Shown one piece after another: positions 49,059-59,015 of a DNA stretch of 64,000 bases. Position 1 is the first letter of the stretch, and each line of letters starts with the position of its first letter. Below the pieces are notes generated by a model. It was not told where the DNA came from and searched no databases. It saw only the letters and a program-made list of their open reading frames with translations. This DNA is from Lepas anatifera. Lineage: Eukaryota > Arthropoda > Thecostraca > Lepadidae. The stretch lies in contig JAOTON010002191.1 in the NCBI GenBank assembly GCA_034440635.1, positions 124,001 through 188,000 of the forward strand. The letters run 5' to 3'. The position numbers and the translations under genes are program-made.

Positions 49059-49147
49059 GTGTAAGGAACGTAAACAAAATACGTTATAAAGTATGTGTTT
49101 TGAAGCAAGGTGGAATCAATATTATTCAGGGCCTGGGTGGAATTGAA
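49059..49147 (+). repeat. Repeat R, right part after TTAA element A
   Basis: It matches 46052-46143 (GTAAGGAACGTAAACAA to GGGCCTGGGTGG). The left part is at 48187-48214. Confidence 0.7.
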
Positions 49148-50174
49148 TACAGCAGCGGTCCAGCTGCGGCAATACATGGGAAACATCGACTTCGGCTGAA
49201 ACTGTTGGAGCGCCCAGTGAGTCAGTCGATGATGATTGTGTCTCCGCAGCGAGCAGCTTTTCAGTAACTGCCTCCGGGTGCTGTCTGGTTCTTCTAGAGC
49301 AATTGTGACATTTTCCAAATTTAAATTTACTCTGTCTTGTAAGTTGACGTCTTTTGCGGAGAACACTCGACGGGGTCAGTACCAGAGGTTCTATTTTTGG
49401 CCCCGGCGTCCCAAAGCCGGGATCGGATGCTGGGCCCGGCTGGGACTTTGCCGGGATCAATTGGTTCTGTACCGGGATTGTGCCGGGACCTCTGAGGATT
49501 GGAGAGAGTAATAATCTTAACTAGGACCTGTGTTCCTTGGGCCCCATATCAGCTTGATATTATTTAATTTTTAACCAATTAAGTTAGCTGTCCTTAGCAT
49601 TTGACGAGAAAATATCCTATTATGGCTAACTACACACACATAAATTGTCTTACTTAAACCTCTACGGGGTTCCTCATGAATGACGTCACGGGAGGGAGGT
49701 GTCGGGCCGAAAGGTGACATACCATTGTGCCATGGCCAGGGCTGGAGATCTTTTCTCGATGCGGGGGGTTTTGGGTAGTTAGCGCTGGCACGGTAATACA
49801 AGCCCTAGTTTAGTTGTAATCAGCTCCATTGGAAAATGAAATGAAAAAACTCAATTACACATAATTTATGGCTGAAATAGAAAATGGAAGTCACTGATCT
49901 GCAAATTGTTTCCCATTAACCCGAATTTTTCGGGACCAATACTAGGACCACGTTGGGTCTTGCCGGGACCAGTCGAGGCCTGCCGGCGCAGAGACTTGCG
50001 CCAGGACTAAGAATCTAGAAAAAGTAAATCCTCTAGTCAGCATAATAAGTCCTCTTATCCTGTGGCATTCCAACACCCCTATGTCGCGCAAAAGTGTGAA
50101 CACCAGCACCGACAGCAGAAAACTGGTGTCTGAAAGTAGCCACCTTGAAGCCATGCCTTATCTCCATTTGACAC
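49148..50174. other. Spacer with GCCGGGATC-rich patch
   Basis: Degenerate GCCGGGAY words at 49405-49490 and 49925-49990. No gene recognised. Confidence 0.4.
49735..49810 (+). repeat. Interspersed repeat family, copy 3 (partial)
   Basis: Only GCTGGAGATCTTTTCTCGAT, GCGCTGGCACGG and AATACAAGCCC are retained; the tail is missing. Confidence 0.5.
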
Positions 50175-50182
50175 CCAATTGC

Positions 50183-50386
50183 CAGGTGTGCCGCCACGAA
50201 TTTTTACAGGGATGGGGGAGGGGGACGGACCAGTGCTGGTGCTGACTGGCGGGGGCGAATTTTGAGCATATTCGGTACCTGACAACATCAATGACGTTGG
50301 ACCAAAAATGTTTGAGGGGGACGTCTCCCCTGGTTGGCCAACAGTGGGGACGCACTCCCCCGTTCCCCTAGCTTTCGGCGCTCATG
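50183..50386 (-). mobile_element. 204-bp hAT-like MITE, GGGCGCC family, copy 2
   Basis: The flanks are CCAATTGC and CCAACTGC (7 of 8). Read on the minus strand it matches 21130-21325, including the GGGGGATGCGTCCCC-like stem and the AATTTTTGG and GAATTCGTGGCGGC-like parts. Confidence 0.7.
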
Positions 50387-50602
50387 CCAACTGCTCAAGT
50401 AACAATGTGATACTAACTGTGGAGGATGTGCTCCCAGCTTCATGAGCTGCGCACTGGACATCTGACACCTTGCGCGTGTCATAAAGGCTCTGACGCACAA
50501 ACCGGGGTGGAGACCGCACAACTGCGGCCAAGGTTTATCCGTGTTGGATACGATGTCGTTTCAACACGCAAAACAGGCCAAGCTTGCTCAAATGCACAAG
50601 TC

Positions 50603-50833
50603 CATACGCGTCGGAAAAGGGGGCCAGGGGGCCTGGCCCCCCACTTTTTGGCCAAAAATTTCCTGATCTCAGTCAAAATGAGAGACAACCGGACATTCTT
50701 ATATCCAGCCGCTGCGGAATGCAGCGAGGAGCCCAAATTCGAACAGTTTTTGGTCCTGATGTTGAAAGTTTTTTGTCAGCATCAGGTTGAAATTTGGCTG
50801 GCCCCCACTTTTTTGCCGGTGGCGACACTTATG
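50603..50833 (+). mobile_element. 231-bp MITE, CATAAGCGTCG family, copy 3
   Basis: The flanks are both CACAAGTC (50595-50602 and 50834-50841), a perfect 8-bp duplication that fixes the boundaries of the family. The ends are CATACGCGTCGG and the complement of CATAAGTGTCG. Confidence 0.85.
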
Positions 50834-51129
50834 CACAAGTCTCTTCATTTTCAGAATCCAAACGCATGACTCAAATCCGTAATCGATATTATGGGAAACG
50901 TTATGATATGGCGCGTCGTACACCCTTAACCGAATTAAAATTGCATTGATTTCACCCTTTTGTTGAATACATGTTTTTTGCTGTTTTTACTTCCCACCTT
51001 TAATCACGATTGTAAGAGTTCACACGCTCCCTAGTCAATCTACTGCCCGTGCCCACGCATCGGCGGCCGGCCGCGCCGGGCAGCCGATTTTGCGCGCATG
51101 GCGTCATTCTATGGCTAATTACACATTGA

Positions 51130-52784
51130 TTAACACGCGCATTGGCGGGATGGCGGGTACCCGCCCCCCCTCGGGTTTTTCGGAGAAAGCATAAAAACGG
51201 CGGCGCGTAGCGCCGCCGTTTTACAACTTCGGTTAAAATTTTAAGGTTAGTTTATCTCAGATCAGGTCACCAGTACAGGTCAAGTGATCTGACCTCAAAA
51301 AAGTATAAGATAGCATAAGTCTTAACACGCGCATTGACGGGGGTCTGAGCCACCTTCGCATTGACGGGGGGCGGGTACCCGCCCCTAAGATCTCAAGAAC
51401 CACGGTAGGTAGCGAAAAACGGTAAACGGTGTTGGGCTGCCCATCCACTTCTCCATCGAAAACATTTGAACCATTTTTTGTCAGGTCACATTTAAGGTCA
51501 CGAGAGGTCAAAACATGCCCGTCATAGGGATAACATGTAAATTCAGTTTTTCGGCCATCAAATCTGAACAAGTAAAGATAGAGCAAAACGACTTGAACTA
51601 TATGAATCCTCTTAGCAAGCCGAATCGAATGATATATAATTTGACCTTGCTAGGTCAAATCAAGGATTTGACCTGACCTGAGGTCAGGTCAGGGTCAAAT
51701 TATATAAAATGCATATCATTAGAACCGCAAAGCCCAGGCGAGTCTAATGCAGCTAAAATAAATGCTCTATCACCATCCGTTACTGAGTTATTCCGTAAAA
51801 ACCATTTTTCCCATGTATTTCCAATGGAGAGGTCATGCCTTGTACCTGACCTTAGGTCATCGATATCAAAAATACCGGAACATATTTTAGAGAACTCGGT
51901 GGGGCCATTATGTGATATGAGTTTCAATCGGATAAGTTCACCCTGCCCCGACTTATGCTATCTTAAACTTTTTTGAGGTCGGGTCACTTGACCTGTAATG
52001 GTGACCTGACCTGAGATGACCTAACCTTAAAATTTTCACAGAAGTTGTAAAAATGATGAGGAAAAAGGTATACCAAGTACGGCGGCGCTACGCCCCGCCG
52101 TTTTTCTGTTATCTCCGAAAAACCCGAGGGGGCGGTACCCGCCCCCCGTCAATGCGCGTGTTAATAGGGTGAACTTATCCGCTTGAAACTCGTATCACAT
52201 AATGGGCCCATCGAGTTCTCTAAAATGTGTTCCTGTATTTGTGATATGGATGAACTAAAGTCAGGTACGAGCCATGACCTCTCCTTTGGAAATACATGGG
52301 AAAAATGGTTTTGTCTGAATAACTCAGTAACGGATGGTGATAGAGCGTTTATTTTATATGCTTTAGACAGGCCTTGTCTTTGCAGTTCTAATGATATGCA
52401 TTTTATATAATTTAACCTTGACCTGACCTCAAGTCAGGTCAAATCATTGATTTGACCTAGCAAGGTCAAATTATATATCATTCGATTTGGCTTGCTGCGA
52501 GGATTCATATTGTTTAAGTAGTTTTGCTCTATCTTTACTTGTTCAGATGTAATGGCCGAAAACCTTAATTTACATGTTATGCCCATGACGGTATGTTTTG
52601 ACCTCTCGTGACCTTAAATGTGACCTGACAAAAAATGGTTCAAATATTTTCGACGGAGAAGTGGATGGGCTACCCAACACCGTTTGCCGTTTTTCGCTAC
52701 CTATCGTGGTTCTCGAGGTCTTAGGGGAGGCCTGTACCCCCGTCGAAGCGAAGGTGGCTCAAACCCCGTCAATGCGCGTGTTTA
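51130..52784 (-). mobile_element. TTAA element family 1, copy D, split by copy C
   Basis: The single-core end is at 51130 (CACGCGCATTGGCGGGA, then hairpin GGCGGGTACCCGCC and CTCGGGTTTTTCGGAG). The double-core end is at 52784, with the final TTAA mutated to TTTA. Copy C (51322-52164) sits inside. Minus the insert it is about 812 bp. Confidence 0.85.
51322..52164 (+). mobile_element. TTAA element family 1, copy C (843 bp), nested in copy D
   Basis: Bounded by TTAA at 51322-51325 and 52161-52164, and nearly identical to copy A over its length. It inserted into copy D in opposite orientation: D reads AAGATAGCATAAGTC before the insert and AGGGTGAACTTATCC after it, which are adjacent in uninterrupted copies. 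Confidence 0.9.
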
Positions 52785-52845
52785 GTCTAGAACGCAAAAA
52801 TGATCGACTTTACCAAACAGGGGAGATATAGGTGCACAATTTCGT

Positions 52846-53110
52846 TATTGGTACGTTTAACGTGAATGATTGGCCACACTTTCAAAAACTCATTGGAAAA
52901 AATGGTCAAAACATCTCTAGAAATTTTGAAAATTTCGAATAAAAATCAAGACTCTCAAACTTTGAATGTTACATGCTCAACCTAATCCTGTGTCATTTGA
53001 AGCTAAGAAATGAAACTTAAGGCAGAAAATAATCGTTGTATATCACCATGTTTTGACGAAAACCGCGATTTTCACGATTTTCTTCAAGCTATAACTCCGA
53101 AACCGTACGT
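52846..53110 (-). repeat. Inverted match to 45455-45700
   Basis: The complement shows CGGAGTTATAGCTTGAAG and GTCAAAACATGGTGATATAC, the same order as 45475-45530. It directly precedes the Penelope-like coding remnant and is probably part of it. Confidence 0.5.
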
Positions 53111-53167
53111 CTGAGGAATAAGATCATCTCAGATTAGGAGTCCACGCTCCTGACAACCCACTGGACG

Positions 53168-53686
53168 ATGATAAACAAGAAAAGAAAAACAAGAGCAAGA
53201 AAAACAAGAGCAACGCCACTGAGAACTATTGTAGGACCGAAAATATCTCAACACGGAATACTAGAAAGGACACTTAAACAAGCAGAGATTAGGTTTATTG
53301 CAAGCACAGGCTTAAAAATAGGAGACCTTATCAAAAAAGAAGCAAGATTCGAAAAACAGCAATGAGAACAGCATCGTCTACAAAATTCCATGTCAAAACT
53401 GCACAAGATTCTACTACGGGGAGACGTATCGCGGCCTGCAAAAACGAATTAACGAACACAAATCAGACCTTAGAAATCATAAAACCACGAGTTCATTTGT
53501 AATACACTCCGAACAATTTGACCACTTACCAAACTGGAAAAATGCAGAAATTCTCCACAGAGGTCTACCAAAAAATAGAAGATAGTTTTTGGAGTCGGCC
53601 CTAATTGAACAAAAAGAAAATCTAAATTCCAAGAGAGGAGATTTCGCAATATCAAAACAAATATTGGCAAATATTATCCACGTTTA
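53168..53686 (+). pseudogene. Penelope-like element, GIY-YIG endonuclease remnant
   Basis: Penelope-like elements are telomerase-related retroelements with a C-terminal GIY-YIG endonuclease. Here a lysine/arginine-rich linker in one frame (53168-53365) shifts into a second frame with SIVYKIPCQNC and TRFYYGET, that is, the VY...YYG pair of GIY-YIG. The Penelope-type CxxC insertion and RGLQKRINEHKSDLRN follow, then LPNWKNAEIL. A TAG at about 53582-53584 breaks the frame, and a second segment (FLESALIEQKENLNS) ends near 53686. The reverse transcriptase is not present. It is dead; TTAA element E interrupts its tail at 53937. Confidence 0.8.
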
Positions 53687-53738
53687 GCCCGCGTGAGCTT
53701 ACAGAAACCTTCATGCGTCAACGGATAATTCTACCCTT

Positions 53739-53781
53739 CAAACACACGCTGAAGAAGTTACGAAACGCGTCCGTGTGCTTG
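53739..53781 (+). ncRNA. Hammerhead-ribozyme-like motif in Penelope tail
   Basis: The core order is CTGAAGA (53749-53755), a short loop, GAAA (53762-53765), then C-GC-GTC ending at the expected cleavage base C53771. Stem I is strong: CAAACACACG (53739-53748) pairs with CGTGTGCTTG (53772-53781) with one mismatch. Stem III is the minimal AC/GT pair with a 2-base loop, the form reported for Penelope-like elements. Stem II (AGTTAC) is weak, so this copy is probably inactive. Confidence 0.5.
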
Positions 53782-54686
53782 CTTTTGAATATATATATTT
53801 AATATCCAACTTGTCAGTGTGTTCCTTTACCTGTATCGTTCTGTCAAATGGATCCTCACCACTGGACGATATTGGAACGAAATCCGAGACTGTGCTATGT
53901 TGGGGCCTGGTCGATCTGTGCTGGAACACCCCTATATTAACGCCCGTATTGACGGGGGTCTGAGCCACCTTTGCTTTGAAGGGGGATGGTACCCATCGCC
54001 CCTCTAATATCTCGAGAACTAAGCTAGCAGACTTTTTGATGACCCAAATTTGTTTGACTCGACTCAACTCTGACTTACTGCTTAAAGGCTGACTTTGATT
54101 CTGACTCGACTCGCTGTGTTGAAAATGGCGAGCCGACTCGACTCAGCACAAATTCAGAAGTGAGTCGACTCAACTCCGATTGAAATAAGCATTGAGTCAG
54201 AGTCGACTCCGACTCAAAATGGTGGCCAAGTATGTACACACAAAAATGCACATATCTTTTAATTGTATACAAATTCCAGTACATTTATTCATGGGATTAA
54301 CTATTTGATAACTGCACATTTCTTTCAATAAAATGTCAATTGCAATGCATTAATCCATGACATCAATTATGTCTGCATAGGAATGAAGATAGGTGCTAAA
54401 TGCCAACATGGGAGTGAGATGAAGGGCCTGAGGGCTTTTCATTTTGAAGGTATACCCTTCATAAGTAAAGTCATAATTGAGGCAATAAGCGAGGTTTCAA
54501 ACACAAAGAACAGGACTCAATGTTTGAACATTTGATATTTTGAGTGGCAATTCCTGCCCCAGTGCATTTGTGACAAATTAAGCTTAGAAACAAATACTAG
54601 CCCGCGTCGAAGAACCGAACCTGTGCACTAGGGTGTTTCAGCCCACTATAGTAAAATTTTGTTTGTTTGGAACGAAGTCATATCGA

Positions 54687-54761
54687 CTTTCCCCCAGCTC
54701 TATACGTAAAACTGAATCGATTGACACCCTTAAAAGCAAAATAAAAGGACATTTAGAGGTC
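54687..54761 (+). pseudogene. LINE reverse transcriptase C-terminal scrap
   Basis: Translation gives LSPSSIRKTESIDTLKSKIK followed by GHL, matching the usual LINE ending (LPxSIRxxxSxxxFKxKLKxHL). Nothing else of the element is present here. Confidence 0.5.
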
Positions 54762-54799
54762 GCGCACTTTTATCACCAAAAACCATTACACTTGAAAGA

Positions 54800-55048
54800 G
54801 GCGCATTCTTTCTTGGTGCGCTTGGGTAGAGCCCTCCGATGGAGTTCCACCACCTGGAGCAGGTACTGCTTCTGCTTATCGTCCTTGACGAATCCGTTGA
54901 ATCTCTTGATGAGGGCGATCTCACTTTCCCGCTGTTTTTGTCTTGAGTCGAAAGTTAAAGTCGTTGTGGCGTCCCATGTGATATAATGATCCTTCCCATA
55001 TGTAGAAGGAGTATCGCAACAGATTTGACGCATATGTTCTAAATTCAA
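54800..55048 (-). pseudogene. Penelope-like GIY-YIG C-terminal fragment (inverted)
   Basis: The minus frame reads KDHYITWDATTTLTFDSRQK, nearly identical to KDHCIKWDAITTLTLDSRQK on the plus strand at 55304 onward. The following SEIALIKRF...ELHRRALPKRTKK part is not recognised with confidence. With the next feature it forms a head-to-head inverted pair, an arrangement known for Penelope-like elements. Confidence 0.6.
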
Positions 55049-55084
55049 CGTAAGAACATATTTTAAGCCACATCAAACGATCAA

Positions 55085-55680
55085 ACAATTACTGGTCAAA
55101 CCAAAGGACAGGATAGACAACCGGAAAAACCAGGCCCAGTATACAAGATGGAATGTAATGACTGTCCAAAAATATACACTTGAGAAAGCAAAAGGATGAT
55201 GGAAGTCCGACAAGACGAACACCGAAAATCTCGACAAAAACTAATCCAAGGGTCAATTGACGAGAGAGCAGCGGAGGCCACAGCGGAACATGCATTCAAG
55301 AAGGATCATTGTATCAAATGGGACGCCATAACAACTTTAACTTTGGACTCAAGACAAAAACAGCGGGGAATAAAAGAGATAATTTACATCCAAACCACCA
55401 CGGAACCAAAAATGAATAGAAATATCGGCAAAGTTACCATCTTCTCTGGATTTTTGGACCTCTTAAAACGCCAGCCAAACAAGAGATTGAATTGAAAAAT
55501 AACACGTGTTTAGAGCTAATAATTATACAATGATTCGTCATGTTCATAGCTAAGATTGTTCTTTCAAAGTGTACCCTGTCTTCGTGTTTTTCGCTTAGTT
55601 AGTTCATGTCATAGTGTTATCTTCATCTCCCTTGAAAACGGGGCGGGATGCTCCCGAAATCGGTCGGGTTTTATACTTAG
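55085..55680 (+). pseudogene. Penelope-like element 3' part with GIY-YIG and degenerate hammerhead
   Basis: Frames switch, but VYKMECNDCPKIY (GIY start and CxxC), EVRQDEHRKSRQKL, EHAFKKDHCIKWD and TTTEPKMNRNIGKV appear in family order. At 55640-55664 a hairpin GGGATGCTCCC is followed by GAAA-TCG-GTC, matching the back half of the Penelope hammerhead; the CTGANGA box is corrupted to CTTGAAAA. Confidence 0.65.
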
Positions 55681-55796
55681 GCTAGTCATTGTGCAGTAAT
55701 AAATGTTTTACTTAATTTGAAGAATATTTCAGATGTGAAATAGAAAACCAAGCAAAAGAAAACCAGCACCAGTATCAGTGTGGAAATGTGTACATT

Positions 55797-55945
55797 CATA
55801 GGCGTAGGAACAGGGGGAGGGGGTCATAATCCCCCGCCCAATATTCTTGATTCTTAACCCTTAACCCTATGGCGCTGGCTGGAAAGAAATTACTTCCAAA
55901 TGCAACCTTGGCCTCCCGAATATTCCGGACGTTCCTACGCTTATG
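55797..55945 (+). mobile_element. 149-bp hAT-like MITE, copy 2, perfect 8-bp TSD
   Basis: The flanks 55789-55796 and 55946-55953 are both TGTACATT. The ends are CATAGGCGTAGGAAC and its complement GTTCCTACGCTTATG. Interior like 12250-12393 (CCTATGGCGYTGRCTGG, AGAAATTACTT). It lies inside the hAT-like element, hence younger. Confidence 0.88.
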
Positions 55946-55953
55946 TGTACATT

Positions 55954-57109
55954 TGAATACATTTGATAAAAAGCTACAAAAGTGCGCGACCTCTAAATAT
56001 CATCGAAATACATGGAAATTTCGCACAGAAGCTTGTAAGCAGATGAGGTTTGAGGGGAACATCGATATGCGTCGAAATATTGCATTTTGGAACAATGAAA
56101 CACCCTACTGTGCACCACCTCAATCAAAAACAAAATGATGAACGCTCGCGTCGTCCTCCTTAAAAAGCTGTAATAAATACTACAGATGGCGCACTGAAGA
56201 CATAACGCGAACCTAACCCCCGATGACACAAAAGACGGCGATAGATAGCACTTCAAAAGTCACGTGTCTTAAAAACCTCAGCAAATCTGCAGTCCTAGGT
56301 AGTGATCTTGCCCTCAGGCTACAAAGCAAAGCAAAGCTAATATATTGTGGCGCACAATGATAGTTTTGTGACTGGCGCGGCACACGTGGGGGGTGCAGGG
56401 GGTGCAGTGTTATGTTGTGCAGTGGGTGGTAAATAGGTAAACAATAATCAACATAATTTAAAGAGTGGTGGTTTGTGAGAGACTCGATGTGTAGGGAATG
56501 CCAGAGATAGGACTGAGTTTTACTTTCCGTATACAGAGGACAGTAGGTACAGTGCCGCGTCGTCGGTGTTTATATTATTTACCAGGGAATATTTTCCTCA
56601 AACCATGACAAATCAAGACAGCTAATTGAAGCTTTTACTTTCCAATTTGACCCATTTCAAGGCTTATGTGCAAAACGAGATTTTTGTTACCCTCTATCTG
56701 GCGCTTATATTACTTTTTTCAGTCAGCCATAGGAAGAAAATAGAAAATAAAGATGTAGCTTCCTAAGAGTGAATTATTGCATGATTATCAGCTTAGGACT
56801 TTTTATGGTGTGCACCCTCAAAGTCAAAAAAGGGCTGAATGTGTGCCAAATCACATTTGTCTATATGATTTTGCATGCTATTGCTAATATTAAATGGAAA
56901 ATAACTTGGAGATGTGTGTGCTTTTGAAACTGTATATTTTACACAACTTATTTTTCTTAATTACTGATTCCGGGATGGGCGTAGTGTGAATATGAAAATA
57001 TTTAATTACCTATTATTAGCAAATTGCAATATGAAATCCTGCAAAATTTGTTGTGAAAATTTTTAAAATGTCAGCCATGTGATCACATATGTTAAGAAAA
57101 TAGAGTGCT
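55954..57109. other. hAT-like element interior, nothing recognised
   Basis: No transposase motif or other domain found in any frame. Confidence 0.4.
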
Positions 57110-58108
57110 GAGTCGACTCAACTCCCGACTCCCAGCTTAGAGGCTGACTCTGATTCTGACTCGACTCAACTGATCAAGCAGTTGAATCGACTCAGACTCA
57201 ACCCAAATCTGGAAGTGAGTCGACTCAACTCAGACTCAAGAAAAATTTGAGTCGACTCAGAGTCGACTCTGAATCTGAGTCGCGACTCAACAAGTCTGTA
57301 AGCTAGATAACGAAAAAAAGGACAAAGAGAGTTACAAAGCCCATCCAAATCTCTATAGAAAGCACTACAAATTTTCAGGTCACGTTTAGGTATAGTATAG
57401 GTTAAGCCATGTCACCCTAGGGATAACATGAAAATGAAGGTTTCTAGTCATTAAACCTTAACTAGTTAACCTAAACGAAGTAATCTAGACAGAAGGAACC
57501 ATCGCAACAAGCCAAGTTCAATTATATATAATATGAAAATATCAATTATATATATTATGAAAATACTGTGTCAAAACATACATTTGACCTGACCTGAGGT
57601 AAGGTCAAGGTCAAATCAGGTCAAAATGCATATCTCTAGCACCGTAAATATAAGAAAAACGCAATGCCGGTAAAATAAACGCGGTATCAACACCGTTTAC
57701 CAAATTATTAAGTGTAACCCACTTTTCCCATGTATTTTCAATGGAGAGGTCAGGGCTCGCACCAGACTTTAGGTCATCAATATGAATAATCCCGGAATGT
57801 TTTGTAGTGCCTACTATGCCCATTATGTGATATGAGTTTCAGACCAAAGTATTGACCCCGTTTTAACTTATACTATCTTAAAAATTCTTAGGGGTGAGGT
57901 CACTTATTCTGCAATGGCGACCTGACCCGAAATGACCTGGGCCAAGAATGTTGACATAAGTGGGAAGAGTGATCAGAGAAAGGGAATACTGAATATGGTG
58001 GAGCTACGCTCTGCCGTTTTTTCATCTCTGAAAAACTCTAAGACCCCTTAGAACTTGAAAACTCTTAAAACCCAACATATTCCATAGGCACGTCAATGCA
58101 CGTGTTAA

Positions 58109-58760
58109 AACTATGAATTAACAATCTAAATTATTTGCATCCCTAAAATACATTAAGAATATTCTATTTTATGAACTCGTAGCTAGTCTATGAATTCATC
58201 TGCGAAAAGTGTATTTTCCTGTTCTGGGTCGAATCAGTATAGATAGAATACAGCAGTGGCATGGATTTCTGAAAATGATTGGGGGTGCTCAAATTTGAAA
58301 CATTGTCAATAACCACCATAATAAAAAATGATAGCATAACATGAAGTGTGTTTTAGCCTTTTCACAGATATGTTGAAGAGTACAACACCAACTCAAAGTT
58401 CTTGAATGAAAAACAAAAATGAAGGATATTTAAACATAACTTTAACGTTTCATTGGGGGTGCTCGGGCACCCCTAGAGACATAAATTTACACCCCTGAAA
58501 AGTGGTTAATCCAAGAAAACATTTCGCGGGGGGGGTAAGAGGTTTGAGCCTCCCGCGTCATTGCCTCGGAACAACCTCCGGCTATGCATTAACTATAGGC
58601 ACCGACATTCCGGGGGAGACTTGAGCCCCCTAACCCCTATACCTTTCATCCGTCACTGCCCCTGACGACAAGTAATATGTTAATACATACAAATATTTAC
58701 GAATTTTGCATGTATCTTCCGAACACTTTGGCGGCCATGGTTGCGTCCGATATGTTGGAA
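58109..58760. other. Spacer, nothing recognised
   Basis: AT-rich. TTGGGGGTGCTC (near 58280 and 58453) is a small direct repeat. No gene. Confidence 0.4.
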
Positions 58761-59015
58761 TAAAGACTCTTTTTTAAGTTGTAGTAGAAGTATAAACTTA
58801 ACAATTAATAAAGACACACATGTCAACATCCAGACCGGTTTCGATATATTACATTATCATCAATTACACGATATTATTGTATATATTACAATATCATCAT
58901 CAATTACACTGATGATGATATTGTAATATATCGAAACCGGTCTGGATGTTGACACGTGTGTCTTTATTAATTGTTAAGTTTATACTTCTACTACAACTTA
59001 AAAAAAGAGTCTTTA
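58761..59015. repeat. 255-bp fold-back with hammerhead-like core
   Basis: The left arm from TAAAGACTC (58761) to about 58855 is the complement of the right arm (about 58917-59015) with only a few mismatches over roughly 95 bp; the loop is about 60 bp. In the right arm CTGATGA (58909-58915), a 5-bp stem GATAT/ATATC, GAAA (58933-58936) and C-CG-GTC (ending 58942) follow hammerhead order. In the left arm CTGATGA reads TTGATGA. Stem I pairing is poor. It may be paired inverted ends of a Penelope-like element. Confidence 0.75.

Larger units (their letters stand above)
54028..57298 (+). mobile_element. hAT-like element (3,271 bp), perfect 8-bp TSD, GAGTCGACTC subterminal repeats
   Basis: The flanks 54020-54027 and 57299-57306 are both TAAGCTAG. 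The ends are CAGACTTTTTGA and the complement of CAGACTTGTTGAGTC. Both subterminal regions (54058-54230 and 57110-57290) are packed with GACTCGACTC/GAGTCGACTC words, as expected for transposase-binding repeats of hAT elements. No transposase is seen; the interior is filled with Penelope and LINE fragments and a MITE, so this is a non-autonomous carrier. Confidence 0.9.
53937..58108 (+). mobile_element. TTAA element family 1, diverged copy E, split by a hAT-like element
   Basis: The left double-core end (TTAA 53937-53940) has CGTATTGACGGGGG and TGCTTTGAAGGGGG 27 bp apart, then CTCGAGAACTAAG. The right single-core end is at 58105-58108. The interior resumes at 57307 and can be followed against copies A and C (CCCATGTATTTTCAATGGAGAGG, CATTATGTGATATGAGTTTC). 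The 3.27-kb insert is 54028-57298. This is the oldest copy by divergence; the net length is about 890 bp. Confidence 0.85.
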
